A program made the translations under genes and the position numbers. The notes beneath the pieces are model-generated. The model was not told where the DNA came from and did not search any database. It worked only from the letters and a program-made list of their open reading frames with translations. This document shows positions 48,557-60,118 of a stretch of 64,000 nt of DNA, one piece after another; within the stretch, counting starts at the first letter, position 1; every line of letters starts with the position of its first letter. The stretch is taken from NCBI RefSeq assembly GCF_901933205.1, contig NC_044574.1:22553733-22617732 (forward strand), written 5' to 3'. The DNA is from Camarhynchus parvulus. Taxonomy: Eukaryota; Chordata; Aves; Passeriformes; Thraupidae.

Positions 48557-50167
48557 CTTTAAATCCCTTTCTTTTTAATCTGAAAAGTGTGGGATTCTGC
48601 TATTTAGAAACAATTCTGCTTAAGTGTCACTTAGTTTGCTTTGCCCCTCGATATGACTACTCACATACCTTTGTCATTTAAGGATTCAGTTATTGTGGTA
48701 TGTATCACCTTGATGAAACAAAACCCTTTTGTAATATCAGACCTACTTCCTCAGTAATGAAAAAACTACTCTATGTCAGAATAAAAAGCATCCAAATTTA
48801 TGAGGCTGTAACTGTGACACTTCTGTAATTTTCCAGATAAAAAGCAACACATGCTTCCGATCAATGAGACCCTCCAGATTTTGATAAATGGACTGATTAA
48901 AGACACTTTTCTCCTTTGAAAAAACTACAAGTTTCATGGCTTTACTATGAGGAAGCCTAAATTATACCACTAAATCCCACACACAAAACCAGCACCAACT
49001 TTTATATCTTGAATAGCACACAGAACACATCAAAATCTTCCCTCACTGAAATAAATAGCTATTGTCTGTACATTGCATCTGTGCATAGTATCACTTTAGT
49101 CATGAAAATGCCAAATATCAGGCCACCTTGTACAATGTACAGTCCATGGGCTTAATTCAGCCTGGTCAGGGAGAAAGGGGAAAATATACCTTAAAAATAC
49201 ATTTTCACTCTTAACAACTGATGCCAGTGTATGGATTATTTGCATTCAAGCAATGATCATTTTTATCTGTAAAAAAACAGAGGGTTCAATTTGAAAAGGA
49301 ACAAGCATAGGGTGGCAATGGGAGCCAAACATCCAAAACTGACAGCCATAAGTCACCACTGAAGTTAGCCTCTGGCTCAGGAAGTTTTATACAAATTTTT
49401 GAGGAGTCTCCATGCGTCAGCTTCTCCTGTCCTCACCGTTAGCTGCACTAGAAATACATGCAAGCTGCTCAGTAGGCAAATAATATTCTCAGTGGAGAAT
49501 AAAAGTGGCTGACAGACCTGTGCAGCTCCTCAGCTCTGTAAAAGAAAGAAAAATAGGACAATCAACAATAACCTTGGCAATAACCTTGTGCTGGCTGGAT
49601 AGCATAAGGCTCTTTCTGTCACACACTGACACTCCTTATTCCCAAATATAGAGCCTACCTCGCTCAAACAAGGAGAGTAAGCTGCACCAGAAAAAGCACT
49701 TGCAGAGTTTTCTTTTCTTGCAGAGCAGCACAGATAGAAAGGACTGCAGGGTGACTCAAAGTCAATCCACAGGTCGTACTCTGTCAGCAGGATGGCACAG
49801 CCAGGTGTCTCTCTAGGGCTGGACTGCAAGATGGCTGAAGCACAGGAACAACACCTCAGTACTGCATTTTAAAAAAGTGTGAACAAAAAAGACTGAAGTC
49901 AATTCAGCTAGCAAAAAACAGACAGACTAAAATAGCCCTAAAATAAAATGAGGTGGGATCTGCTTCCTATAAGGGGCCATGTTACAGTTCCTCAGTTTAG
50001 TTCATTTATTTTAAATTATATATGTCAATTGAGTTATTCCCTGAAGTACTTTTAAAATAAATTTCCAGATTAGGATTCAGTCCAGAAAAATGAAATTAGA
50101 TTTTGGTCCAGCTCTAAGTACTGGTCTCAGTGAAGATTTGAGCACAGACTGTGCTCTCCACAGACCA

Positions 50168-50290
50168 TGGTATAATAATAGAACAGCTTGGGTTGGAAGA
50201 GGTCACCTAGCCCATCCCCTCTGCAATGAGCAGGGACATCTTCAAGTAGATCAGGTTGTTCAGATAATTCTGGGCCCAGGATGGTTTGGG
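50168..50290 (-). repeat. CR1 LINE fragment (antisense)
   Basis: The words 'cagcttgggttggaagaggt', 'cccctctgcaatgagcaggg', 'acatcttcaagtagatcagg' and 'ttgttcaga' match the reverse complement of a CR1 3' end in order. The octamer tail on the left is degraded. Confidence 0.85.
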
Positions 50291-50681
50291 TTCTCCTACT
50301 CCCCAAGCCTGTACCTGTTCTGAGGCCTTCTGGTCTCAAAACAGGTCAGGAAAAAGCCCACAGGATTTGAAGGGTTCTCTGTATTTTAAGTAAGACAGTT
50401 CTTACAGATTATATTCATCCAATAGTAGTGATTAGCCTGCACAGTGTGTGGTTAAGTTATGTTCCTCATCTTTTTTCCTTTACATGGTTTTTCCTGTTAT
50501 TCTCTCTCCCCCTCTAGCACAGGCTGGTAATTTTTTCTACTGTATGTTTACTAGTTTTTTAAATTTCTAACTATAGTTCCTCTCAACTCTACCACTCCTC
50601 CTACAGTTTTTCTGTGCCTCTTTTATATTATCTGTCATCCAGATCAATTATTCCTCTGGCTCCACACCTCATAGGCGTAAA

Positions 50682-50770
50682 TTGGGTTCAAAGGGAATTT
50701 AAAGGGCATCTCATCCACCTGCCCTGCAGTGAGCATTGACATTGCACTTCCTTCCTCCAGCCTAGGCACA
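50682..50770 (-). repeat. diverged CR1 fragment (antisense)
   Basis: The words 'aatttaaagggcatctcatc' and 'ccctgcagtgagcattgaca' parallel the reverse complement of the CR1 3' region ('tttaaaggtcatctagtcc ... cctgcaatgagcagggaca'). It is more diverged than its neighbours. Confidence 0.55.
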
Positions 50771-53700
50771 TCAGAGCCTCTGTCAGACCCAGCACATGCT
50801 GAGAACAGTCTCTGAAATCTTCTGAGAGATGAGAATGCCTACTTAGCACAGAAGGCAAACTGCGCCTCCTGTTAGGAGAAGCTTGTCAAGTGCTAGAGCT
50901 CTCTAAGGTTATTCCCACCCCACATTCTCTATATTTCCTCTGCACATATTTCTATGCAAACACTTTCTCTTCCCACACTTGCTTCTGTGCATATGACTCC
51001 TAGCTGGTTAGAATTTGGCATCTATGTTAGCAAAGACATACCAACAAAGTCAATTGTGTTTGCGTTACTAGTGAGGCAGACAGACTTAATTTTGATGAAC
51101 AAGGATTTCTGTCCACGGCAAAGAGACTGGAACCTCAGGGCGGTATCCTCAGAATGAACAGGTTTTACTGAGGGGTGCAAAACACAGCAACATGATGGGG
51201 AAGACACTGGCAGGCTCAAGTCTGAAAGATGCCTCTACCAGAAAAAGTCATCAGAAGGGGGTGCCTCAGGCCCCTGGGAGATGCATCACACAGGCTCAGC
51301 CCAGACAATGCCCATGTAGGGAAAATCCCCTTACTTTCTAAGGTAATCTAGAGTGGGAAAGGATGGAGGAGAGTTAAAGGCAAGCAACAGAATCATCAGG
51401 GGCTGTGGTATGAAAACTCCAAACAAACTAAAACAAACAAACAAAGAGACTGGATTAAAAATAATGATCCAAAATCAGAGTTTATCTGTTGAGATCTACT
51501 AGAGGAGCTATTTTAATATTGTCTCCCTCAGCTTTCTGCCTCTGCTCCTGGAGGTGTCTAAAAAGAACTTAAAAATAAAAATCAAGACAGAAGAAAAAAT
51601 ACACCCTGAACAAAAGACTGAACTTTTTCTGTTTCCATGTAAACTTCCAAAAAATATTGAGAAAGGTGCCAAACCATTTTTATGACTCAAAAAATATTTC
51701 TTCTTCCCTTTTCATTACATTATGTCTTGTTTGCCTTTTATTTACTCATAACAGCCACAGTTTAAATAGACAATATGAGTTATGTTATTACATAACTTAG
51801 AGTCAGATACCTTGTGTTTCTCAAATCTGATAAAGAAAAGCAGATTTCTCTTAAAGCACACTGTGGCTTGAAACACAAGGCTGTGGGTTTGGAGTCAGAC
51901 ATTATTTTTGTTATCTTCACCAAGCTCTCACACTTGAAAGAGAAGTCCCACCTCATTTACTTAGCTGGCACCACCATAAGTGTTTTTAACCACCTTCCCT
52001 TTTTCAGCAATTGTTTTACTGATGGGATTTGTGTCCTGCTCTCCTCAAACTAAGACTAATTACTGCCTCCTTCCATTGTTCAAATTTTCTCCAACTTTTT
52101 TTTAAGAAGTTGTTCTTCTGTATCAAATTGCTTTAAAGGATCAAAGTCAGCCATTCACAACACCCGGTCTTCCTTGTCTCTCTGTGAACACCTTTGTAAT
52201 ACATTGCAAGCACATTGTATCTAGACTGTCTTTTGATACGGTCAGCTAAAGGTCTGCTGGGGTGGCTGGGGTAAACACACAAAGCTGGGCCTCTTCCATC
52301 TCTTTCACTGAAAAGAATCATAACTTTAAATGAAACAAGCATTGATACTGAATATGCAGACCAAAAGGCTGTTCTACACTGTCACACTGCAACAATCTGA
52401 TTATTTTGTAGAACCTGGTGCAAGCTCATCCACAGAGACACACCTCAGGAGATCCCAGCTTCTAAAAGCTGAAAAATTCAAGTTCAAAATTTGGGAGAGT
52501 AAGAAAATTAATTCTAGGCCTCCTTTATTCCTTTTACCTCAACAACTCCATCTTATTCCTGCAAATGCTCCAAGTGGTCCTGTCTTAATCTAAAAAAAAC
52601 GTCTAAAAAATCTCTACTTAACATTTTTGCAGAGCTTTAATGCCAGGTGATCTATTAGTGTTCAGGATTAAGTAACTGCATAATAACTAGTGACAGACAT
52701 TTACAGGCCTTCAGAAATTCCATGGTCAAGACAGAATAATATCCAGGATTAATGGCAGTTTGATCTCAATTCTGAGAAGCTGAATGTTAAAGCCAAGGAT
52801 TTTACTGCCACTTTGGACAGGCAGCCTTTTTCCAGAGGGAAAATAGCCCCCAAGACAAGACAGCATCTACCATTGTGTCATGTTTTTCCGAAATTAACTC
52901 ATCAATTTAGCAGCACAGCATATCTGACAGAACAAACATTTAATAAGGATGCAATGTTTCTAAATTCAGTATCAGTTAGCATCCATCAGTTAACATCATC
53001 CATTGTAGAAGTTTCTAACGCTCTTTTGTTTCAAGCCTGTAGCAATTGCTTGACTCAAACTGCTCCAGACAGCAGTTTATCAGTATTATTTATCCATTAA
53101 CACAACTATGAACATCACATGGTACACAAGTCTTTAGAGCTTGGTATCTAAAGCAAGATAAGTAGGATTAAAGCATGATTTTTCATGCTATAAAAGCAAT
53201 TTGCTCCTCATAATTATTTTCCAGCTTGACTTTAAAGATTATCATAAATGGAAGGAAAGGGCAAGGGAAAAAAAAAAACCAGTGTTCAGACAGCGAGACT
53301 GTAAAACTATATTTCTATTTCAGGGATGTGAAATAATTCATAAGATAATAGAATGTATACTGTTTTCCATATGTAATAGTTTATTCAGGCCACAGGACAG
53401 ATTCCATTGTAACTAATCAGTGGAAAAGCATAATGCAGTAGCTGCAGAGATAATTCCAACAGCAGCTGTAATTAAAAAAATAAAAACAAAACAAACACAC
53501 CAAAAAACAGGAAAGTGCTTTCTGTGAAAACTTCAATAGTAATTTCAATTTATAATTGCCTTCTATGATGATCACAAATATCTTTACAACAAAATAAAGG
53601 CCAGGAATTAGGACTTGCCAATGCTTAAAACCTACAAGCAATACTTTTTGCTTTAAAAAAAAATCTGTAAATTAAATCCCTGAGTAGGACAGATAAAACT

Positions 53701-55650
53701 CTAAGCAGAAGCACCCTGATTTCAAGTGCCCACTCTCAGCAAGAAGCAATATCTGTTGTTGGAGCTGGTCTACATACAAATCAGAACTGAGTTCAAACCT
53801 ATAAGCTTTAAAGCCAAGCCAAAGGCTGTGTGGGCATTTCAGAGGGCAATCCTCTTCAGACAAAACACCCTGTTATCAGAATTCCTGCTGTGATGCTGCT
53901 GAGGTATGTGGGGTGAGAATACACAGTACACAGTCTGCAGAGATGTGGAAGGGAGTCTGCAATTCAGAAAGAGAAGCAGCTGCCTTGAAAGCCATTCCAA
54001 CAAGCACTCAGCTACATCAAGCTGGCTACTCCTGATAGAAATTTCTGCTTCAGAACAGTTTGCATGTACACAAAGACAAAAAGCACAGGTATGAGCAGCA
54101 ATACCCTAGGATAAAACCAGCTGCTGCATGACTGTAGGCCATCAGAGGCTCCAAGAATAAGAAATCTGACATCAGGTATTTAGTTCAGTGCTAACACCAG
54201 AAGTACTCAGATTTTAGAGGGGAACTGTTTGGATTTACATTTCTGCTAGCATAATTGCCAGTGTGCAGTTCAAGCCATGCCTGAGGAGAATAAATCAATA
54301 CTACTTTCTTTGGATGTTTTGTAAATAAATTACTCCAGAAAATACTTTGACCTTGCTTCATCAATTTCTGTTTTATGGGAAGTGAGCCACTGTCCTTAGG
54401 CATTGGCAAAAGTAGGTGAGTTTGTAGAGAATCTCAAGAGAGCAAGAAAGAGCCTGAATAACAATGGACAAAACATATTAAATCTGCCCTGACTTAACTT
54501 GAAACAAGATAGCTACCACCCATAAGGAACATCACGTGTTTTAGGGGTTTTGTATGTCCAGATCTGGGACACCAGTTTGGGTTCAGAACAGGAATGTTCT
54601 CAAGGGTCCATTTCTTCTCATAATAGAAGACTTTGGCATAAGAACCGTATAATAGATAGTTCTTAGCATCTCACTGGGTCAAGCAATAGTATAGGCAAAA
54701 CACAGACAGTCCGCTAGTTCTAGTGAAACTCTGGAATTTTACTGTAGTAAAATGGAGGTACAACATACTGCTTATAACAAAATGACCATTCCAGGAATTT
54801 GTCTGTGCCTCACTAAGAGAAAGTTCCACAAAAATGTCACCTCAGTGCTCAGTGGATGGCACAGAGTCAAGTGAATGGAAACAAGAAGACATTAGGAAAG
54901 AATAAATCTGCTTCTTTCAGGTTTCAAACACCTTGAGAACTCTGCATTTGTAGCTCCCACACTTAATAGGAAGTTAAAATGCAAAAAGACTCCGAGAACA
55001 CCACGAGGACAGTTTACAGGGGCAAAACAATGCCAGTACGAGTAATATTTAAATCGATGAGCACTGAGGGGACAATACAGGACCTATCCTATGGTGACAA
55101 TTGGACATGATGGTCACTACTTCTTCTAATACAAGAACTACAAGGCACCAAATACTACTAGTAAAGAACAGGTTCAAGTCAAACAAAAGCAGGTGATTCC
55201 TCACACAGACAAGGCTGGTCTGTGAAATTACTGGTTAAAGGATGTGGTAGATGCTAGCAGTTTACTGTTTCAAAAAACAGCTGGGCAAATTCATGGTAGA
55301 GAACTTTACCAACAAGGTGTCAAGAAGAAAAAAAAAAAGGAAAAGAAAGCCCAACCAAAGAACAAACCAACAACTCACACCCAATACACTGACTTACAAT
55401 TCTCCCAATCATAAAATTGCTTAGGAAACTATTCTGGAAGAACATCACTATCTAAGAATTGTTAAATTCCTCCCCAGATTTTTCCCCAATTAAAGACCAT
55501 TGCCAATGCACAACAACAACCTACAAAGACCTTGAACAGTACTCCATCCATGCTTGTGTAGACATCTTTGTTTTTAGCTAACAAACCCTTCTAAACATGA
55601 GCATTATTTTCAAAGCAGTTGCTCATATTTTAATTTCATAATGCTTCACT

Positions 55651-55690
55651 CACTCTGTCTCTCCCTTGCCCTCCCTTTCTCTCTTTTCAG
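55651..55690 (+). promoter_or_regulatory. C4orf19: polypyrimidine tract and splice acceptor of C4orf19
   Basis: An almost pure C/T stretch of about 40 nt ends in 'ctctcttttcag' at 55690. This is an unusually strong 3' splice site immediately before the exon carrying the start codon. It implies that transcription starts at least one exon further upstream. Confidence 0.7.
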
Positions 55691-55706
55691 ATTAAGGAAA
55701 ATCCAG

Positions 55707-55738
55707 ATGGGGTGCAGGTGCTGCAAAATGATACAAAG
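55707..55738 (+). CDS. C4orf19: C4orf19 first coding exon (10 codons plus 2 nt)
   Basis: The exon begins at or before 55691 (acceptor at 55690). The ATG at 55707 opens MGCRCCKMIQ and the exon ends with AG of a split Ser codon before a GT donor at 55739. A 16-nt leader (55691-55706) precedes the start codon, with an in-frame-independent TAA at 55693-55695. It is too short to appear as an ORF by itself and was found by recognising the conserved Met-Gly-Cys start. Confidence 0.9.
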
Positions 55739-57684
55739 GTACAATAGAACAAGAGTTTCTTAAACTGAATAAAAGAACAGCATTAAACCATGTGTCTGTG
55801 CTCCCCACACCTATTGCTTTAATTAACCACTGTAAAAGGTCGGAGTTTTTTCAAAGTCTACAGCATCTTTAGGTATAGGCATACAGATTTCCTATTAAAG
55901 TCCTTTTAATTTACTGTAATTAAGGTCCACTTCTATAATTCCTATCCCACAAAAGGAATTGTATTGCACTGAAAACTCTTACTTAGTAAATTTTTTTCTA
56001 ATTTAAGTAGCATGGGCTTCCCCCAATTCAGCAGAACAAGGAAGGAGCTCACACTATGTCAGATCCTCCCTTCTCTCCAGCAATGGAAATGAACAGTTCC
56101 TTGCTTCCATCATAGCTGTTAAATGTAGTTAGCTGGGGAAGAATTCCCATATTAAAAGTCTCCCTAGAGAGGAGAACTAGCTAGCTTTACAAAGATCACA
56201 TTTCAGCCCCACTTGAGGGTTACTGCTGCCCCTTGGCCACTTCTGTAGAACAGGTAAGGAACTGGGGAGAAAACAGTACTATGAGAGAAAAAAGAAAGAT
56301 AAAGAAAAGAGAGGCCCTGGGAGAGACAAGTCAAGGAAAATATAGAGAGAGAGGAAGAAAATTATTCAGGAGGGGGAAAAAAAGGACAAAAGACTTGAAA
56401 GAAGAACACCAGGAAAAAATGGAAGATATTTTTAGCAACTGTATGAGGATATATTAATTTATAATCCATGTTATGACTACTCATTGGCTAATCAGCTCCC
56501 CAGAGAAAATAAAAAATAAGGCTGGAAACATGCAATGAGTAGCATACAGTTCTCCAACATCCTCCATATTCAGCATTTCCATTTGGTTTAACTCATTCTC
56601 AGGACCCAAGGTAAAGTTCAGTGACACTCCTTCCTCAAGACCTTCAGCCTAAAAAGGAATCTTTTTTACTAATCTTAATCTTTTTTACTAATTATATTAA
56701 TATCATAAGTAACATTTCCTTTACCATTTTTCTTACTCCAGCTATATCTTTGATCCAGAAGAAGTACAATCATCTGGATGTATTCATGAAGTAAACAGCT
56801 ATAAACACAAGGAACAAGGCAGCAATAAATCAAAATTCAGAGAGAACAGTGAAAATGAAGAGCCCAAAAATGAACTCCAGCAGGATGAGATAAACAAAAC
56901 AGAAAATAAAAATCCAGTGAATAGTACAACAGAAACTCTCTGGAATCACAGAGGCAATGATTCTCAAGAGGATGGCCTTGTAAAGTGTGCTGCAAAGCTT
57001 GATGTTGCAGTCAATGGTGGCAGCTCCTGTGCTCAGCACTCCATGCTCAACCCCAACACAAGCCCAGTGAAAGAATCCAGTGAAAAGGGAACCTCCAGCC
57101 AGTCAGAGGCTTCTCCAACCAGCAACAGAGACTTTTACACCGAGTCAAATAGGTCTGGACAAGAGCTTGACCTAGAGACAGGCAGTCAGAGTAAGGCAGC
57201 CAGCAACGTGCCTAACAGTATTCCAGACTCCCAGTCTGCAGGAGACAGCATCTTTCTCAAAGGAAACTCAATACTGGAAACAGAAAACAATACCATAAGA
57301 CTGCCAGACATTGATTATCCTCAAAATGGCAATCAAACTGGGAACTATGTTGAAAAAGACAGCTTTTCAGTCAATTGCACACATTCAGACCAAAACACTG
57401 GTAGTTCAGCAATACAGGACCAGGACATTCATGCAATCCCACCCTGGGCTGTGAAAGAGAGCAGTATTGAACCTTTTAAAACTGACTCTGCAAGTTTGAG
57501 TGAGAGCCTTACTGGCAGCATCACTGCAGTGGCTGTTACCAAAGTCCCACAGGCACCCACACACACCAACCACAAAGATGTCAATGGAGGAATTGAGGAG
57601 GAAGATGCAGAAGTTGCAGCAGCTCTGGCTGCACTGGAAGCTGCAACAGCAGGAGAAGACGTGGAAGATGATGACGAGTACTAG
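55707..57684 (+). CDS. C4orf19: C4orf19 orthologue (two coding exons)
   Basis: The join(55707-55738, 56742-57684) gives 324 codons plus TAG, close to the human protein of about 314 residues. The N-terminus MGCRCCKMIQ-SYIFDPEEVQ and the following EVNSYK match remembered human C4orf19. The protein has no transmembrane segment or folded domain that I recognise. It is rich in Ser, Asn, Glu, Gln and Asp and looks disordered. The C-terminal 28 residues form an Ala-rich acidic helix (EVAAALAALEAATAGEDVED) ending DDDEY. Gly2 with Cys3, Cys5 and Cys6 is a classic dual myristoylation/palmitoylation signal, suggesting membrane anchoring (inference). The ATG at 55707 has G at +4 but C at -3, so the start context is only moderate. 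Its function is poorly known. Confidence 0.92.
55739..56741 (+). other. C4orf19: C4orf19 intron
   Basis: This GT...AG intron of about 1.0 kb contains a purine-rich stretch (about 56265-56425) that produces a long charged chance frame. A 19-bp imperfect tandem duplication (about 56658-56695, 'cttttttactaat' twice) lies just upstream of the acceptor and lengthens its T-rich region. Confidence 0.8.
56742..57684 (+). CDS. C4orf19: C4orf19 main coding exon
   Basis: The exon starts after 'cttactccAG', completes the split Ser codon and runs to TAG at 57682-57684. It opens Y-I-F-D-P-E-E-V and later has long Ser/Asn/Gln-rich stretches (SSEKGTSSQSEASPTSNRD), then HAIPPWAVKE and the Ala-rich acidic tail. 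The open frame runs unbroken from the acceptor to the stop, longer than a methionine-started frame would show (the first 58 codons precede it). The C-terminal EEEDAEVAAALAALEAATAG block is the most conserved-looking part. Frames in other phases here (57406-57702 minus, 57500-57763 plus) are shadows. Confidence 0.93.
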
Positions 57685-58892
57685 ATGGTTTCTTTCTAAC
57701 ACACTGGGTAAGATCCAGATGTCATTTCTGGATCAACATGAACAGATATACAGCACACATTGAGAGCTGTTATGAACAGCTTATATAAAAGGAGTTGGGA
57801 CTAAACCTGGGTCCCTTCAGCTGTTTTATACAGCCTTTTAATTTCTACTGCCCAAGGTACAGAAGAGCTCCCTTGACTAATGGTAATACCCTTGTCTATT
57901 GGCCCAAACAGGAGGGCAAAGCATCATTTCTTCCACACAGAATATTCAGTTGTACGCCCATCTCATCTGCACTCATGCAAGTGTTTCCTTTTTTTCCTCA
58001 TGAAGGTTTGTGCAAACTGCATGTTCCAGGTTCACAAAACTCCCATTATTTAAAATAGGACTATTGAAGCCATGGAGTTAGAAACCACATATTTTCATTA
58101 TTAGCAGAAAAAAACTACATAAACAAGCCGAAGTTCTATGACCTACTGAAACATGAAACAGGGAAGGCAGGGCAGCTTGGACCAAATTTTACTGTGGCTA
58201 TGGTTTTATTATGGATTAAGCTTAAATCTGTGCATGTGCACCTGGCACTGGAATGATAACAATTTTTCCCCACACACCTCTCCCTCAACTGCGTTTGATA
58301 CCCCAAGTGTTGCTGCTTCAGTTCCTTAAAACCGCAGAAGCCCAGCCAAATCCAGGAGAGTGGGTAATTTCTGTTGGTTTAATGTGCTAAAGTAGGTCAT
58401 GTTAGAACTTCACACACACTGCCAGAGAGGCCAGAGAGATCAAAACTCATTCCCTACCAGTTTGAATAGATTAAAACTATTGTAAAATGACAGCCTGAAA
58501 CCTCTGAATTCCACTAAATTTTCCAGGTGCATGTCACCTGTCTTAACAACAGTTTTCAAACAGATTATGTCTCAAACATCCCTAGCAAGATGTGTTTTAT
58601 TTATATGAAAACAGCAGGAGCCAATATGGACTCCTCCTTCGCTCTGCTGTAGTACCTAAATTTACATCAGAAAAGGGACCAAGCTTCCAAACTGGATTAA
58701 GAATAAGATCTGAAAACAGTTGCATTCTTGCATTTCTAATGGGAGGGGAAAAAAGGAGGTAGAGACCAATTTGGCGCTGCCAATTCAGGAAAAGTATGGT
58801 TGAAGTAGAAAGTGCTTAACATTTTATACTGAAATTTTGTGGTTTCCAAGTTTTTGTTATAAACTCCTAATAAATTTTTTAACCATATGAAA
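57685..58892 (+). other. C4orf19: C4orf19 3' untranslated region
   Basis: About 1.2 kb separate the TAG and the poly(A) signal at 58869. No interspersed repeat is recognised within it. The chance frame at 57795-58058 has no recognisable product. The cleavage point near 58890 is inferred from signal spacing. Confidence 0.7.
58869..58874 (+). terminator. C4orf19: C4orf19 polyadenylation signal
   Basis: A canonical AATAAA is followed within 30-50 nt by the GT/T-rich 'ctgttggcttttgtacttta'. This is a standard vertebrate cleavage context. Confidence 0.75.
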
Positions 58893-59177
58893 AATAATCT
58901 GTTGGCTTTTGTACTTTATGCTTTTTCTGAATATAAAAGTTACATTTAAGAAGTTCAATAAGATATAGCCCTCATTAGATACACGAAAAGCACCAACAAT
59001 GTATTTGCCTACAGTATACGCTGATGTTGATTTCTCAAAACATTAACGAGTAGGATGGATACCTAGGAGCACTTATGGTACCCAGGAGTACCTGGGAGTA
59101 ATTAAAACAACCTCAAGTCTCAGCTTCTAGAGAACTATATCCAGCCACAGGCAAGAGTCACAACATTGTATCTGTGA

Positions 59178-59183
59178 AATAAA
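59178..59183 (+). terminator. C4orf19: possible distal polyadenylation signal
   Basis: Another AATAAA lies about 300 nt beyond the main signal and is followed by a T/G-rich stretch ('tattgtagtactgttgac' at about 59205-59222). It may serve a longer C4orf19 transcript. Confidence 0.35.
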
Positions 59184-60074
59184 AAAGCTTTATATGGTTT
59201 TAAAGTATTGTAGTACTGTTGACTTCTCTACCACTTTCCTATTTTAATAGGCCCTTCTAAGCTTTCTCCTGAATGCATACAAGTTTTACAGACCCATTTG
59301 TCTTTCTAAGACTACAATTCTGAGAGTCAATGGAAGTGCCGGCACATTGCCAATAATGAGTTATGCTCAGTGCCACCAGTCCTGACTGTCCCTGCCCACC
59401 AGCCCAGGGCTCCCCCTGCCCTGCCAGGGGCCCAGGAGCCCATTCACCCACCGAGGGTCAGACCTGCCAGCCCAGCCACGGGCCTTGCCCAAGATGCCTG
59501 TGCTGGGGCTGCCCCACACCCCGGCTGGGGCAGCAGGACATGAACCATGAAAAACAATTCAAGTAAAAAGAAGTTAAAGAAAGAAATGCCACAAACACCC
59601 CAGAAAACTTCCCTGATTTTTTTCAATATCCACTCATTTCAATTTTTCTGAGCTCCAGCTCAAACTTCAAGTGCAAATCACAGCAAGTTTCTCGCCTTGC
59701 TCTCCAAGCATTAAAACATATTAGAGGAGAGCCCAGCTAACTTAAACCAATCAACTCTTCCAGGGGAACTGCCAGCAACCATGGGTCACCCTCTGCAGGA
59801 GAGCAGCTGAGCCACAGACAGTGCACGTCTTGTAGCCCAAGCTCTCATTGTCACAAATACAAGAGGCAAAACCCAGCATAAAGCAACTCTATTCACTGCA
59901 TTGGAAATAACTGCTCAGGGTTCTCTCAGAGAATAAAAAAAGAAAAAAAAAAGTTGGGCATCTGCATATCTCAAACCTACATCACGTAGAAAGCTTCCAT
60001 AAAATAAACCTGTGAGGTAACACCAACATTCAGACTTCTTTTACCTGCTAAGTTTAAAGTCCCAGTGCAGTTTT

Positions 60075-60081
<7 letters not shown>

Positions 60082-60117
<36 letters not shown>
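60082..60117 (+). repeat. 36-nt poly(A) run
   Basis: This is an uninterrupted run of 36 A's, the longest homopolymer in the window. It is either a slippage-expanded homopolymer or the tail of a retroposed transcript, and no parent sequence is recognised on its left. Confidence 0.95.

Positions 60118-60118
<1 letters not shown>

Larger units (their letters stand above)
43316..55690 (+). other. C4orf19: non-coding stretch, probable C4orf19 5' intron
   Basis: About 12 kb lie between the candidate leader exon and the first coding exon. The stretch includes four CR1 fragments (44862-45236, 48143-48556, 50168-50290, 50682-50770). It also has A-rich tracts at about 46856-46926, 51418-51448, 53465-53508 and 55326-55375. 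It ends in a long C/T tract (55651-55690) that forms a strong acceptor ending 'ctctcttttcag'. No coding region is supported on either strand. Confidence 0.55.

Noticed and set aside
56233..56457. Highly charged Lys/Glu/Arg frame in the C4orf19 intron
   Set aside because: It is explained by a purine-rich stretch. It has no splice sites linking it to C4orf19 and no family resemblance.
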